A stretch of 64,000 nt of DNA from JAJXWB01 sp037044955 (GCA_037044955.1 JBAOHX010000004.1:536285-600284); one strand, 5' to 3'. Numbered from the stretch's first letter, positions 38,309 to 48,087 are shown. Numbers and translations: made by a program. The notes: generated from the sequence alone by a model not told the origin.

Positions 38309-39082
38309 CTAGGTCGTCAGCAGCTTCAGCCCCACCAGCATGAGAACGATGGCCAGAAGCATGCGCAGGATGCGTTCGTGCACGTGGGGAGCGAGCCGGC
38401 TGCCGACGACGATGCCGGGAACGGAGCCGATGAGCAGCGCGGCGAGCATCCACATGTCGACCGACCCGATAAGCCAGTGGCCGGCGCCCGCGACGAAGGT
38501 GAGGGGAACGGCGTGGGCGATGTCCGTGCCGACGATGCGCACGATCGGCGCCGTGGGATAAAGCATGAGCAGCGCCGTAACGCCGAGCGCGCCTGCGCCG
38601 ACCGAGGAGGCCGACACGAGCAGGCCGAGAATCGCTCCGACCGCCACGGTGGTCCAGTCCAGACGCCGCTGCGGCATCGGCGGTCGTTCCCCCCGCATCT
38701 TCAGCAGCCACGGTCGAAACAGCATGGACAGCGAGGTGAGCAGCAGCGCGACGCCGAGAGCGGCGCCGATGAGCCGCGTCACATCCGCCGAATTCGCGCC
38801 GCTTGCCGACATGGCGAGAAGGGTCGCGGCCGAAGCCGGCACGCTTCCGGTCGCCAACAGCCGTACGACGCGCCAGTCGACATTGTTGCGCGATCCGTGG
38901 ACGAAAGTCCCGGCGCCCTTGGTCACGGCCGCATAGAGCAGGTCCGTGCCGACCGCCGTCGCCGGATGGACGCCGAACAGCAGCACGAGCAGCGGCGTCA
39001 TCAAGGAGCCGCCGCCCACGCCCGTGAGCCCGACGATCAGTCCGACGGCTGCGCCGGACAAGGTGTAGAGCGGGTCAATCAT
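38309..39082 (-). CDS. TauE/SafE family sulfite exporter-like permease, 257 aa
   Basis: Eight hydrophobic segments and the two family repeats are visible. The N-terminal one is AAVGLIVGLTGVGGGSLMTP and the second, after about residue 140, is LLVSASSVGAGALGVTALL. This is the DUF81/TauE fold that exports sulfite or organosulfonates. It lies 23 bases after cysN, so it is probably the last gene of the sulfate-assimilation operon, relieving excess sulfite. Confidence 0.87.
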   Translation of the reverse strand: MIDPLYTLSGAAVGLIVGLTGVGGGSLMTPLLVLLFGVHPATAVGTDLLYAAVTKGAGTFVHGSRNNVDWRVVRLLATGSVPASAATLLAMSASGANSADVTRLIGAALGVALLLTSLSMLFRPWLLKMRGERPPMPQRRLDWTTVAVGAILGLLVSASSVGAGALGVTALLMLYPTAPIVRIVGTDIAHAVPLTFVAGAGHWLIGSVDMWMLAALLIGSVPGIVVGSRLAPHVHERILRMLLAIVLMLVGLKLLTT

Positions 39083-39105
39083 CAACCGTCTCGGTCGGCG
39101 GCCCG

Positions 39106-40739
39106 TCAGATGCCGCCGCCGTCGATCGTCAGGTCGCCGTCCGCCTTGGCCTTGCGCCGCTCCGCGGCCCATGAGCGCACGCGGTTCGACGCCATGCCGA
39201 GCGTCGGGCGCAAGACGATATCCGCCAATATGCCGGCGAGCGCGGGCGCCGGGCGTCCGCCGGTCAGCACGAACACGATCAGGCCGGTCAGGAGCGACCC
39301 CGCGGCGAGTTCCGCCGCGCGCTGGCGCGCATCGCCCGGCGTGGCGTCGTGCGCCACGACGCCGAGTTCGCGACAAGGCGCCAAAGAGACGATCGTCCTT
39401 GCCGGCGGTCGCATCCTCCGTGGCTTCCGCTTCGATCACGCCGAGCGCGACGGTGTCGTTGCTGTGCGGATCGATGAGCAGAAGGCCGCCGAGCGACTGG
39501 CAGGCGGCGTATTCAGCAGCGACGAGTTCGGTTTCGAAGCGCAACGTGGCGAGGCCGATGCCGTTCATCTGCAACGCCGCCGCAGGCGTCGCCTGATAGG
39601 TGTGCACGTCCACCGCGTGATGCAGCGTCACGATGCGCGCGGCCGTGACCGCCGTGCCGATCTTGACGAGATAGTTTCGGCCGGGCGTGACGGCGGCCTC
39701 GGTCAGCGCGAGCAACCGCGCATCGACCTGCCGGCGGGGCTTAACCGTCGACCCGGTCCGAACCAAAACGTCGCCGCGAGACACGTCGATTTCATCGGCG
39801 AGCGTCAGCGTGATCGCTTCGCCGGCGCGCGCGCGCTCCTGCGGCCCGGACGGACCGAGAATGCCGGCGATGTGTGTCGTCTTGCCGCGCGGCAGCGCGA
39901 CGACCGCGTCGCCGACGGCGATCTCGCCGGACGCCACCGTGCCGGAAAATCCGCGAAAATCGAGATTGGGCCGATTCACCCATTGGACAGGAAAGCGAAA
40001 CTCGGCGTCGCCCGAAGGCGCGGCCTCGATCGTTTCCAGCAGCGCCAGCAGCGAGGGGCCGGTCCGCCACGGCGTCTTCTCGGAAGCCTTGACCACGTTG
40101 TCGCCGAAGCGCGCCGACACCGGAATGATATGCGTCTCGATGAAGCCGAGCGCGGCGGCGAGCGCGCGATAATCCTGCTCGATCTTCCGGAACGCTGCTT
40201 CGTCGTAACCGACGAGGTCGATCTTGTTGACGGCGACGATCACGCGGCGCACGCCGAGCATGGAGACGATGTAGGAATGCCGGCGCGTCTGCGGCAGCAG
40301 GCCCTTGCGCGCGTCGACGAGGATGATGGCGACATCGGCGGTCGAGGCGCCCGTCGCCATGTTGCGCGTATATTGCTCGTGACCGGGCGTGTCGGCTGCG
40401 ATGAAAGCGCGCTTTCCGCTCGAGAAATAGCGATAGGCGACGTCGATGGTGATGCCCTGCTCGCGCTCCGCCGACAGGCCGTCGACGAGAAGCGCGAAAT
40501 CGAGATCTTCGCCTGTCGTGCCGAAGCGTGCGCTGTCGCGATCGAGCGCCTCCATCTGATCTTCGAAAACGGAGCCCGTTTCGAAAAGCAGCCGGCCGAG
40601 CAAGGTCGACTTGCCGTCGTCGACCGAGCCGCAGGTGATGAAGCGCAGGAGCGAACGCTGCGGACGCGGCGACCGGCGCGACCGCCTCGCCAGCCGCGCG
40701 ATCATCGGCGGCGTCCACGAGCTTCAGATTGGCGCGCAT
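39106..40739 (-). CDS. cysN: Sulfate adenylyltransferase large subunit with C-terminal extension, 543 aa after two corrections
   Basis: The GTPase subunit that drives APS formation with CysD. GTPase motifs are CGSVDDGKSTLLGRL (P-loop), DTPGHEQYTRNM and VNKIDLVGYD. The C-terminal 90 residues form a separate hydrophobic segment (GSLLTGLIVFVLTGG, ADIVLRPTLGMASNRVRSWA) reminiscent of DUF2061-type domains seen on CysN proteins. The frame slips near 40661-40667, just before the P-loop, and near 39369-39373, at the junction with the extension. Dropping one base at each repairs it. The ATG at 40739 overlaps the cysD stop (TGATG). Confidence 0.85.
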
Positions 40740-41641
40740 CAGAAATAGCCTTCCTGCTTCTTCAGCTCCATCGAGCTCGCCCCGTCATGGTCGATGACGC
40801 GGCCCTGGCGTTCGGAGGAGCGCGACGCGCGCATTTCCGCGATGATCTCGGGCAAGGTCGCCGCTTCGCTCTCGACGGCGCCGGTCAGCGGATAGCAGCC
40901 GAGCGTGCGGAAGCGGACCGTCTTCATTTGCGGAACTTCGCCCGGCAGCAGCGGCAAACGCTCGTCGTCGCGCATGATGAGCGCGCCGTTGCGCTCGACC
41001 ACCGGCCGTCGCTTGGCGAAATAGAGCGGGACGACAGGAATGTTCTCGACCGCGATATAGTCCCACACGTCGGCCTCGGTCCAATTGGACAGCGGGAAAA
41101 CGCGAAAACTCTCGCCTTTGCGCTTTCGCGTGTTGAACGCGCGCCACGGTTCGGGCCGCTGCGCCTTGGGATCCCAGCGATGGTCGGGCGTGCGCAGCGA
41201 GAAAATGCGCTCCTTGGCGCGGCTCTTCTCTTCGTCGCGGCGCGCGCCGCCGAAGGCGGCGTCGAAACCGTATTTGTCGAGCGCCTGCTTCAGCCCCTGC
41301 GTCTTCATCACGTCCGTATGCACGGCCGAACCCGATGTGATCGGGTTGACGCCGGCGGCGACGCCATCCGGGTTCATGTGCACGAGAAGTTCGAGGCCGA
41401 GCCGCTTCGCCGTCTCGTCGCGGAAGGAGATCATCTCCCTGAACTTCCAGCCGGTGTCGACGTGCAGCAGCGGGAAGGGCGGCTTGCCCGGCGCGAAGGC
41501 CTTCAGCGCGAGATGCAGCAGGACCGCCGAATCCTTGCCGATCGAATAGAGCAGCACCGGCCGTTCGCAGGCGGCGACGACTTCGCGCAGGATGAATATC
41601 GACTCGGCTTCGAGAGCCTGCAGATGCGTCAGACGGCCCAC
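40739..41641 (-). CDS. cysD: Sulfate adenylyltransferase small subunit, 300 aa
   Basis: A PP-loop ATP pyrophosphatase domain that adenylates sulfate to APS. VLLYSIGKDSAVLLHLALK is the P-loop region; LLHVDTGWKFREMISFRDE and AFGGARRDEEKSRAKERIFS are conserved CysD blocks, and the protein ends DGASSMELKKQEGYF. No ATG fits. A GTG at 41641 begins VGRLTHLQALEAES, matching the family N-terminus, and overlaps the cysH stop by 13 bases. Confidence 0.92.
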   Translation of the reverse strand: MGRLTHLQALEAESIFILREVVAACERPVLLYSIGKDSAVLLHLALKAFAPGKPPFPLLHVDTGWKFREMISFRDETAKRLGLELLVHMNPDGVAAGVNPITSGSAVHTDVMKTQGLKQALDKYGFDAAFGGARRDEEKSRAKERIFSLRTPDHRWDPKAQRPEPWRAFNTRKRKGESFRVFPLSNWTEADVWDYIAVENIPVVPLYFAKRRPVVERNGALIMRDDERLPLLPGEVPQMKTVRFRTLGCYPLTGAVESEAATLPEIIAEMRASRSSERQGRVIDHDGASSMELKKQEGYF

Positions 41642-42388
41642 GGGCGGTCTCCATTCCAAGGGGCCTCGCGCGGAACGATCCTGCCGTCCGCCGCGACATG
41701 CAGCCCGCATTCCTTCTTGTCGTCCTGTTCCCACCACCAGCGACCGGCGCGTTCGTCTTCGCCCGGCCGGACCGCGCGCGTGCAGGGCGCGCAGCCGATG
41801 GACGGAAAGCCCTTGGCGTGGAGCGTATTGACGGGGACGCCGCGCGCTTCCGTCTCCGCGACGATGGCCTTGCGCGACCAGTCGGCAAGCGGGCTTGCCT
41901 TCAGGACCGAGAAGCCGGCGTCGAAAGCGACGAAGGCGGTGGCCGCGCGGTTTGCGGACTGGTCCGCGCGCAATCCCGTAACCCAGGCGCTTGCGCCCGC
42001 GAGCGCGCGCTTCAGCGGCTCGACCTTGCGCACGCCGCAGCAGGCCTTGCGCATGTCGACGCCGTAATAGAAGCCGTCGACGCCCTGGTCGGCGATCAGC
42101 GCCTCCAGCGCGCTCGCGTCGGGATAGTAGGCGCGGATACGCTTGCCGTATTTCAGTTCGGTGTCCGACCAGACCTTGTAGGTCTCCGGAAAGAGCCGGC
42201 CCGTGTCGAGCGTCACGACTTCGATGTCGAGATCGTTGGCGAAAATCAGGTCGGTCAGAAGCTGATCCTCGACGCCGAAGCTCGTCGTGAAGACGATGCG
42301 GCCTTCGACCGCGGCGCGCAGCGCCTTCAGGCGCTCGAGCGGACGTGGCGCCGGCGAAGGCGCGGTCGAGAGCGGCGATATCGGTCAT
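41629..42388 (-). CDS. cysH: Phosphoadenylyl/adenylyl-sulfate reductase, 252 aa after one-base correction
   Basis: CysH reduces APS or PAPS to sulfite with thioredoxin. The substrate motifs are TTSFGVEDQLLTDLI and TLDTGRLFPETY. Two cysteine pairs, KACCGVRK and GCAPCTR, bind a [4Fe-4S] cluster, which indicates an APS-preferring, plant/bacterial type enzyme. The C-terminus has ECGLHV with the catalytic cysteine. The frame slips near 42349-42352 (ALDRAFAG joins PRPLERLKALRA); one extra base explains it. ATG 42388 follows GGAG and the DUF934 stop. Confidence 0.88.
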
Positions 42389-42389
42389 C

Positions 42390-42878
42390 TCAAGCTCCGT
42401 GACGCGCCGCGAGGCGCCGCTGGAAAATGCTTTCGCCGCGCGCATAGCCCGGCTGATAGGCGAACGACATGGTCGCCAGCGCCTTCTTCCATTGCGCCTC
42501 TGTCTGCCGCGCAGCGCTGGTCTCCGGCAGTTCGATCTCGTCGAAGCCGCAGGCGAAGGCATAGGGCCCCTGATCCGGAATCAGCGGGCCGACGGCGCGC
42601 AGCCGTCCCTTGAACCCGGCCTGGCGCAGGCGCTTGGCGAGCGAAAAGCCGCGCCCGTCGGCGGACGACGGGAAGGCGACGGCGATCAGCGCCAGCCTGT
42701 CGAACAGCGGCGCCAGCCGCTCGATATCCGTATTGTTGGCGACGTCGACGCCGATAGGACAATCGTCGGGCGCCTGCAACGCCGCCTGCAGATCGGCCAG
42801 CGGCGCGATGATCGCGCTGGTGGCGCCGTCGCGCGAAAAATCGTCCGGACGATAGCCGGAGCGGTCAAGCAGCTTCAT
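42390..42878 (-). CDS. DUF934 family protein, 162 aa
   Basis: DUF934 proteins are consistently encoded beside cysI and cysH in Proteobacteria. Blocks typical of the family are IGVDVANNTDIE, IAVAFPSSADGRGFSLAKRL, AVGPLIPDQGPYAFACGFDE and the final SFAYQPGYARGESIFQRRL. The gene overlaps cysI by 14 bases. No biochemical role is established; a helper function for sulfite reduction is inferred from position. Confidence 0.85.
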   Translation of the reverse strand: MKLLDRSGYRPDDFSRDGATSAIIAPLADLQAALQAPDDCPIGVDVANNTDIERLAPLFDRLALIAVAFPSSADGRGFSLAKRLRQAGFKGRLRAVGPLIPDQGPYAFACGFDEIELPETSAARQTEAQWKKALATMSFAYQPGYARGESIFQRRLAARHGA

Positions 42879-44535
42879 TTTGCGCTCCCGCGAGAAAGGC
42901 GGCCTTGAAGGCGCCGACGCCGAGGCGCTTCACGGCTTCGATGAAGGTCTCGCCCGGCTGCCGCTGCGACAGATAGACGGCGACGATGCGCTCGATGGCG
43001 TCGGGCACCTGATCGGCGGTGAGGCCGGGGCCGAGCAATTCGCCGATCGCCATGTTCTCCGAGCCGTCGCCGCCGAGCGTGACCTGGTAGGATTCCTGGC
43101 CCCGCTTCTCGAGGCCGAGAATGCCGATATGGCCGACGTGGTGGTGGCCGCAGGCGTTGATGCAGCCCGAAATCTTGATCTGCAGCGGCCCGATCTCGCG
43201 CTGGCGCGCGGCATCGCCGAAGCGGTTGGAGATCGCCTGCGCGATCGGGATCGATCGGGCGGTGGCGAGCGCGCAATAGTCGAGACCGGGGCAGGCGATG
43301 ATGTCGGTGACCAGACCGACATTGGCCGTGGCGAGGCCGAGCCCGGCCAGAGCCCGCCAGAGACCGGGCAGATCGTCGAGCTTCACATGTGGCAGCACGA
43401 GGTTCTGCGCATGAGTGACGCGCAACTCGCCCAGCGAATAGCGCTCCGAGAGATCGGCGAAGGCGCGCATCTGCTCCGACGTCATGTCGCCCGGCACGCC
43501 GCCGACGGGCTTCAACGACACCGTGACCGCGGCATAGCCGTCGATGCGGTGCGGGAAGAGGGCGTTGCCGGCCCATTCCGCAAAGGCGGAATTGGCGAGC
43601 TTGGCGGCTTCGAAAGCGCGCGAGACCGCGGGCAGCTTTTCGTAAATTGTCGTGGCGAAGGCGGGCGCGATGCGCGCCAGTTCCGCATTCTCTTCCGCCG
43701 ACCAGTCCGGACCGTTCGCGAATTCGGCTTCCACCTTGTCGCGGAACGTTTCGAGCCCGATCTCGTGCACGAGGATTTTTATGCGCGCCTTGAACTTGTT
43801 GTCGCGACGGCCTTCGGAATTGTAGACGCGCATGATCGCGTCGATGTAGGCGAGAAGCTGGCCCTTCGGCAGGAAGTCGCGAACGACCTTGCCGATCATG
43901 GGCGTGCGCCCGAGCCCGCCGCCGGCCAGGATCTGGTAACCGATTTCGCTGGTGACGGGATGGCGCAGGATGCGGACGCCGACGTCATGCGATTTCAGAA
44001 CGGCGCGATCGCTCGCCGCGCCGGTGACCGCGATCTTGAACTTGCGCGGCAGGAACGAGAATTCCGGATGCAGGCTCGACCATTGGCGCAGCAACTCGCC
44101 GACCGGGCGCGGGTCTTCGACCTCGTCGCGCGCGACGCCTGCGAACTGGTCCGCCGTCACGTTGCGAATGCAATTGCCCGATGTCTGGATCGCGTGCATC
44201 TGCACGTCGGCGAGCAGCGCCAGAATGTCGGGCGCGTCGCGCAGCTTCGGCCAGTTGAACTGCAGGTTCTGCCGCGTCGTGAAATGGCCGTAGCCCTTGT
44301 CGTACGTGTCGGCGATGAGCGCGAGCTGGCGCAATTGGCGCGGCGCCAGCGTGCCGTAGGGAACCGCGATACGCAGCATGTAGGCGTGCAATTGCAGATA
44401 AAGACCGTTCTGCAAGCGAAGGGGACGGAACTCGTCTTCGGTGAGCGAGCCGGAGAGGCGACGCGAGACCTGGTCGCGAAATTGCGCGACGCGCTCGCGC
44501 ACGATGCGTTCGTCGAATTCGTCGTAGGCGTACAT
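42865..44535 (-). CDS. cysI: Sulfite reductase haemoprotein (CysI-like), 556 aa
   Basis: A sirohaem/[4Fe-4S] enzyme reducing sulfite to sulfide in six electrons. Ferredoxin-like repeats include YGHFTTRQNLQFNW and TSGNCIRNVTADQFAG. The cluster ligands CPGLDYC and CINACGHHHVG (C-x5-C, C-x3-C) are intact. Length is typical. No CysJ flavoprotein is nearby, so electrons probably come from ferredoxin or another reductase. It lies 3 bases after the DUF2849 gene in the sulfate operon; a nitrite reductase role is less likely because a separate nirBD is present. Confidence 0.88.
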   Translation of the reverse strand: MYAYDEFDERIVRERVAQFRDQVSRRLSGSLTEDEFRPLRLQNGLYLQLHAYMLRIAVPYGTLAPRQLRQLALIADTYDKGYGHFTTRQNLQFNWPKLRDAPDILALLADVQMHAIQTSGNCIRNVTADQFAGVARDEVEDPRPVGELLRQWSSLHPEFSFLPRKFKIAVTGAASDRAVLKSHDVGVRILRHPVTSEIGYQILAGGGLGRTPMIGKVVRDFLPKGQLLAYIDAIMRVYNSEGRRDNKFKARIKILVHEIGLETFRDKVEAEFANGPDWSAEENAELARIAPAFATTIYEKLPAVSRAFEAAKLANSAFAEWAGNALFPHRIDGYAAVTVSLKPVGGVPGDMTSEQMRAFADLSERYSLGELRVTHAQNLVLPHVKLDDLPGLWRALAGLGLATANVGLVTDIIACPGLDYCALATARSIPIAQAISNRFGDAARQREIGPLQIKISGCINACGHHHVGHIGILGLEKRGQESYQVTLGGDGSENMAIGELLGPGLTADQVPDAIERIVAVYLSQRQPGETFIEAVKRLGVGAFKAAFLAGAQNEAA

Positions 44536-44538
44536 GGC

Positions 44539-44880
44539 TTACTCCGCCGCAATCGTCTGGCGCGAAAACTCGGCCTGCTTGCCGAGATCGGGCCGGACGC
44601 TCGGGCCCAAGGTGCGAAAGCGTTCGCGAAAATGCTTCGGCGTCGGATGGCCCACCGCGTCGAGCGCGACTTCCGCCAGATAGACGTCGACGACGTCGTT
44701 GCGCGCGGCCGCCGCGTCGCCTGTCGCTTGCAGCGCGTCCGCCTCGGCCTGCGTATGCGCGATCGCCGCTTCAGCCGGATTGCGCGTCCAGCCCGCGGCG
44801 CCGAGGAACAATACCTCGCCTTCGCGCAGGTCGTTGGCGAAGAGGATTGCCGGCAAAGGCTGGCCCTTGATCGCAGACAT
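44539..44880 (-). CDS. DUF2849 family protein, 113 aa
   Basis: Small alphaproteobacterial proteins of this family precede cysI and cysH-type genes. GEVLFLGAAGWTRNPAEAAIA and YLAEVALDAVGHPTPKHFRERFR are typical blocks. An AAGGAG ribosome binding site lies just before the ATG. It is the first gene of the sulfate-assimilation operon; its molecular role is unknown. Confidence 0.8.
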   Translation of the reverse strand: MSAIKGQPLPAILFANDLREGEVLFLGAAGWTRNPAEAAIAHTQAEADALQATGDAAAARNDVVDVYLAEVALDAVGHPTPKHFRERFRTLGPSVRPDLGKQAEFSRQTIAAE

Positions 44881-45237
44881 CTCAAACTCCTTGATTGCAG
44901 GGCTGCGCCCGCAATCGCCGTATCGTGGCGATGAGGTACGTCTGGCGGCCTCCTGTCTCAATCGGGGTTCGGGAGAAAGACCTGCCAAACATGCGCGCGC
45001 AGGGAGATGGTTTTTCTCAGCGCCCGCGCCACGGCCGATCGCCGCAAATTTGCGCATCCCGGTGTAGGGAGCGGGCAAATGAATGGATTTGATGCACTGC
45101 ACAAGAGACGCGCGGCGCGGCGCGCCGCTGGCGTCCGACGCCTGCGAAATGGGCGCCCGGCCGCTCCGATATGCGTGGGGTCAACGCAGGAAATAACATT
45201 TATCAATCATGCTAACGATTGAAAACAAAAGCGTAAC
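44881..45237. other. Divergent intergenic region between sulfate and nitrate operons
   Basis: About 360 non-coding bases separate the DUF2849/cys operon from nirB. The right-hand 60 bases are AT-rich relative to the rest (AATAACATTTATCAATCATG). Two short words, TGATGCACTGCACAAG near 45093, weakly resemble NtrC half-sites, but not well enough to call. No ORF in it looks real. Confidence 0.5.
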
Positions 45238-45252
45238 TGGCACGCGGCTTGC
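45238..45252 (+). promoter_or_regulatory. Sigma-54 (RpoN) -24/-12 promoter for nirBD-nasA
   Basis: TGGCACGCGGCTTGC matches the RpoN consensus TGGCACG-N4-TTGC at every defined base, with correct GG-to-GC spacing. It lies 39 bases before the nirB ATG, so transcription would start near 45264. This implies NtrC-type nitrogen control of nitrate assimilation. Confidence 0.85.
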
Positions 45253-45290
45253 GATTGGGAGCGACGAAACATTCCTCGGAGCCCAAGCCG

Positions 45291-47738
45291 ATGCGGAAGA
45301 AACTGGTTGTCATCGGAAACGGCATGGCCGCGGGCCGTGTCCTCGATGAACTCTTTGAAAAGTCGCGCGACCAATATGCGGTGACGGTTTTCGGCGCCGA
45401 GCCGCGCGTCAACTACAACCGCATCATGCTGTCGCCGGTGCTCGCCGGCGAGAAGGACTTCGCCGACATCGTCATCCACGACGAGGCCTGGTACGAGGCC
45501 AACGAGGTCACGCTGCGCCGGGGCGAGACGATCGTCGCCATCGACCGCGCGGCGCGCCTCGTGCGCACGGCGGAAGGCGCCGTCGAGCCTTACGACAAGC
45601 TGATCGTGGCGACCGGCTCGATGCCGATCATCATTCCAGTGCCGGGCGCGAACCTGCCGGGTGTAGTGACCTTCCGCGATCTCGACGATGTCGACGTCAT
45701 GCTGAAAGCCGCCGCGAGCGGCGGCCGCGCGGTGGTCATCGGCGGCGGCCTGCTCGGGCTCGAAGCCGCCGCCGGGCTCGCCGCCAAGGGCATGGGCGTT
45801 TCCGTCGTGCATCTCATGCCGACGCTGATGGAGCGCCAGCTCGATCCCAACGCCGGCTATCTCTTGCAGAAGGCGATCGAGGCGCGCGGCATCGAGGTCG
45901 TGACATCGGCCAACACCAGATCCGTCGTCGGCGGCGACCGCGTGACCGGCGTCGCGCTCGACGACGGGCGGGTTCTCCCCGCCGACCTCGTCGTCATGGC
46001 GGTCGGCATCCGGCCGAACACGACGCTCGCGAAGAACGCCGGTCTCGAGACGAAGCGCGGAGTCGTCGTCGACGATTTCATGCGCACCAGCGATACCGAC
46101 ATCTATTCGGTCGGCGAATGCGTCGAGCACCGCGGCCTCTGCTACGGCCTCGTCGCGCCTCTCTACGACATGGCGAAGGTGCTGGCCGGCCAGCTCGCGG
46201 GCGAGCAGGGCGCGGGCTATGCGGGCTCGATCACCTCGACCAAGCTGAAGGTCACCGGCATCGACCTTTTCTCGGCGGGCGATTTTTCCGAAGGCGACGA
46301 GAACGACGAAGTCATCCTGCGCGATCCCTCGCGCCAGGTCTACAAGCGCGTCGTGCTGCGCGACAACAAGGTGATCGGCGCCGTGCTCTACGGCGACACG
46401 GCGGACGGCGCCTGGTATTTCGACATGCTGAAGAAGGGCCTCGATGTCGGCCCGATGCGCGACACGCTGATCTTCGGCCAGTCCTATCAGGGAGGCTCTC
46501 CGCTGGACCCTACGGCGGCCGTTGCAGCCTTGCCGGATGATGCGGAAATCTGCGGTTGCAACGGCGTGTGCAAGGGAACGATCGTCCAGGCGATCACGGG
46601 CGGCGGCCTGACCTCGATCGACGAGGTGCGCGCGAAGACGAAAGCCTCCGCCTCCTGCGGCCAGTGCACATCCAAGGTCGAGACGCTGCTCGTCGCGACG
46701 CTCGGCGACACGTATGTCGCGGGCGCGCGCAAGCCCATGTGCAAATGCGTCGATCTCACGCATGAGGAAGTGCGGCAGCAGATCCGGACGAAAGAGTTGA
46801 AGTCGTTGCCCGCCGTCATGCAGGAGCTGGCGTGGAAAACCTCCTGCGGTTGCCCGTCCTGCCGCCCGGCGCTCAACTATTATCTTCTTTGCGCCTGGCC
46901 ATACGATTATCGCGACGACTACCAGTCGCGCTTCATCAACGAGCGCGTCCACGCCAATATCCAGAAGGACGGCACCTTCTCGGTCGTGCCGCGCATGTGG
47001 GGCGGCCTCACGACGCCGGACGAATTGCGCGCCATCGCCGATGTCGCCGATCGCTTCCGCATCCCGACCGTCAAGGTCACGGGCGGCCAGCGCATCGATC
47101 TGCTCGGCGTGAAGAAGGAAGACCTGCCGGCCGTTTGGGCGCAACTCAACGCTGCCGGCCTGGTTTCGGGCTTCGCCTACGCCAAGGGCCTGCGCACGGT
47201 GAAGACCTGCGTCGGCTCCGACTGGTGCCGCTTTGGCACGCAGGACGCCATGGGCCTCGGCGTCAAGCTCGAACGCCTGCTGTGCGGTTCGTGGACGCCG
47301 GCGAAAGTGAAGCTCGCCGTCTCCGGCTGCCCCCGCAATTGCGCCGAGGCGACGGTGAAGGACGTCGGCATCATCTGCGTCGATTCCGGCTACGACATCC
47401 ACATCGCCGGCGCCGCCGGCCTGCATGTGCGCGCGACCGATCTGCTCGGCCACGTCGACACGGAGGAAGCCGCGCTCGAACATGTCGCGGCGGTCATCCA
47501 GATGTATCGCGAAGAGGCCGCCTATCTCGATCGCCTGTTCAAATGGGTGGAGAAGACCGGGCTGGAGCGCGTGCGCGCGGCGATCATGGACGATCACGAC
47601 AATCGCAAGGCGCTCTACGAGCGTTTCGTGATCTCGCAGCGCGTCGCGCGCCGCGATCCCTGGGCCGAGCGCGCCGCCGGCCGCGACGCCCGCGAATTCG
47701 CGCCGCTCGCCGTGCTCCTGCCAGCCGCCGCCGAATAA
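45291..47738 (+). CDS. nirB: Assimilatory nitrite reductase large subunit, 815 aa
   Basis: Reduces nitrite to ammonium with NAD(P)H in the cytoplasm. The N-terminal FAD/NADH domain has LVVIGNGMAAGRVLDEL and AVVIGGGLLGLEAA. Two BFD-like cysteine regions follow (CGCNGVCKGT/CGQCTSK and CKCVDLTHEE/CGCPSCRP). The C-terminal sirohaem domain has CVGSDWCRFG and CPRNCAEA. ATG 45291 with GGAG upstream is preferred over 45249. The operon nirB, nirD, nasA is driven by the sigma-54 promoter just upstream. Confidence 0.95.
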   Translation: MRKKLVVIGNGMAAGRVLDELFEKSRDQYAVTVFGAEPRVNYNRIMLSPVLAGEKDFADIVIHDEAWYEANEVTLRRGETIVAIDRAARLVRTAEGAVEPYDKLIVATGSMPIIIPVPGANLPGVVTFRDLDDVDVMLKAAASGGRAVVIGGGLLGLEAAAGLAAKGMGVSVVHLMPTLMERQLDPNAGYLLQKAIEARGIEVVTSANTRSVVGGDRVTGVALDDGRVLPADLVVMAVGIRPNTTLAKNAGLETKRGVVVDDFMRTSDTDIYSVGECVEHRGLCYGLVAPLYDMAKVLAGQLAGEQGAGYAGSITSTKLKVTGIDLFSAGDFSEGDENDEVILRDPSRQVYKRVVLRDNKVIGAVLYGDTADGAWYFDMLKKGLDVGPMRDTLIFGQSYQGGSPLDPTAAVAALPDDAEICGCNGVCKGTIVQAITGGGLTSIDEVRAKTKASASCGQCTSKVETLLVATLGDTYVAGARKPMCKCVDLTHEEVRQQIRTKELKSLPAVMQELAWKTSCGCPSCRPALNYYLLCAWPYDYRDDYQSRFINERVHANIQKDGTFSVVPRMWGGLTTPDELRAIADVADRFRIPTVKVTGGQRIDLLGVKKEDLPAVWAQLNAAGLVSGFAYAKGLRTVKTCVGSDWCRFGTQDAMGLGVKLERLLCGSWTPAKVKLAVSGCPRNCAEATVKDVGIICVDSGYDIHIAGAAGLHVRATDLLGHVDTEEAALEHVAAVIQMYREEAAYLDRLFKWVEKTGLERVRAAIMDDHDNRKALYERFVISQRVARRDPWAERAAGRDAREFAPLAVLLPAAAE

Positions 47739-47748
47739 GGACAAGACC

Positions 47749-48087
47749 ATGCGCAACGAAGATCGCTTCTGGTTCGACCTCGGTCCGCTGGACTCCATTC
47801 CCAAGCGCGGCGCGCGCACGGTGCGCACGCCGCGCCGTGAGATCGCCGTCTTCCGCACGGCGAGCGACGAGTTCTTCGCGCTCGAAAACCGCTGCCCGCA
47901 CAAGGGCGGCCCGTTGAGCGAAGGCATCGTGCACGGCCGCAAGGTCGCCTGTCCGCTGCACAACTGGATCATCGACCTGGAAAGCGGCGACGCGACGGGC
48001 GCCGACCACGGCTGCGCGCGCGCCTTCCCGGTCAAGCTCGAGAACGGCCGCATCTATCTCGACATGGGCGTCGCGGCGGCGGCCTAG
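47749..48087 (+). CDS. nirD: Nitrite reductase small subunit, Rieske-type, 112 aa
   Basis: A short Rieske-fold subunit pairing with NirB. The cluster motifs CPHKGGPL and CPLHNW are both complete (Cys-x-His, Cys-x2-His), so this NirD could bind a [2Fe-2S] centre. It starts 10 bases after nirB and ends 32 bases before nasA. Confidence 0.93.
   Translation: MRNEDRFWFDLGPLDSIPKRGARTVRTPRREIAVFRTASDEFFALENRCPHKGGPLSEGIVHGRKVACPLHNWIIDLESGDATGADHGCARAFPVKLENGRIYLDMGVAAAA

Noticed and set aside
35864..42067. Plus-strand 2067-codon open frame
   Set aside because: It runs antisense to the DyP-P450 N-terminal half, the Crp gene and cysN/cysD, all with strong family motifs. Its product is low-complexity and rich in Arg, His and Asp.
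45085..45110. NtrC binding site before nirB
   Set aside because: TGCACTGCACAAG contains TGCAC words but lacks the TGCAC-N7-GTGCA symmetry; not strong enough to annotate.
45207..48053. Minus-strand 948-codon open frame
   Set aside because: Antisense to nirB and nirD, which have complete cofactor motifs.
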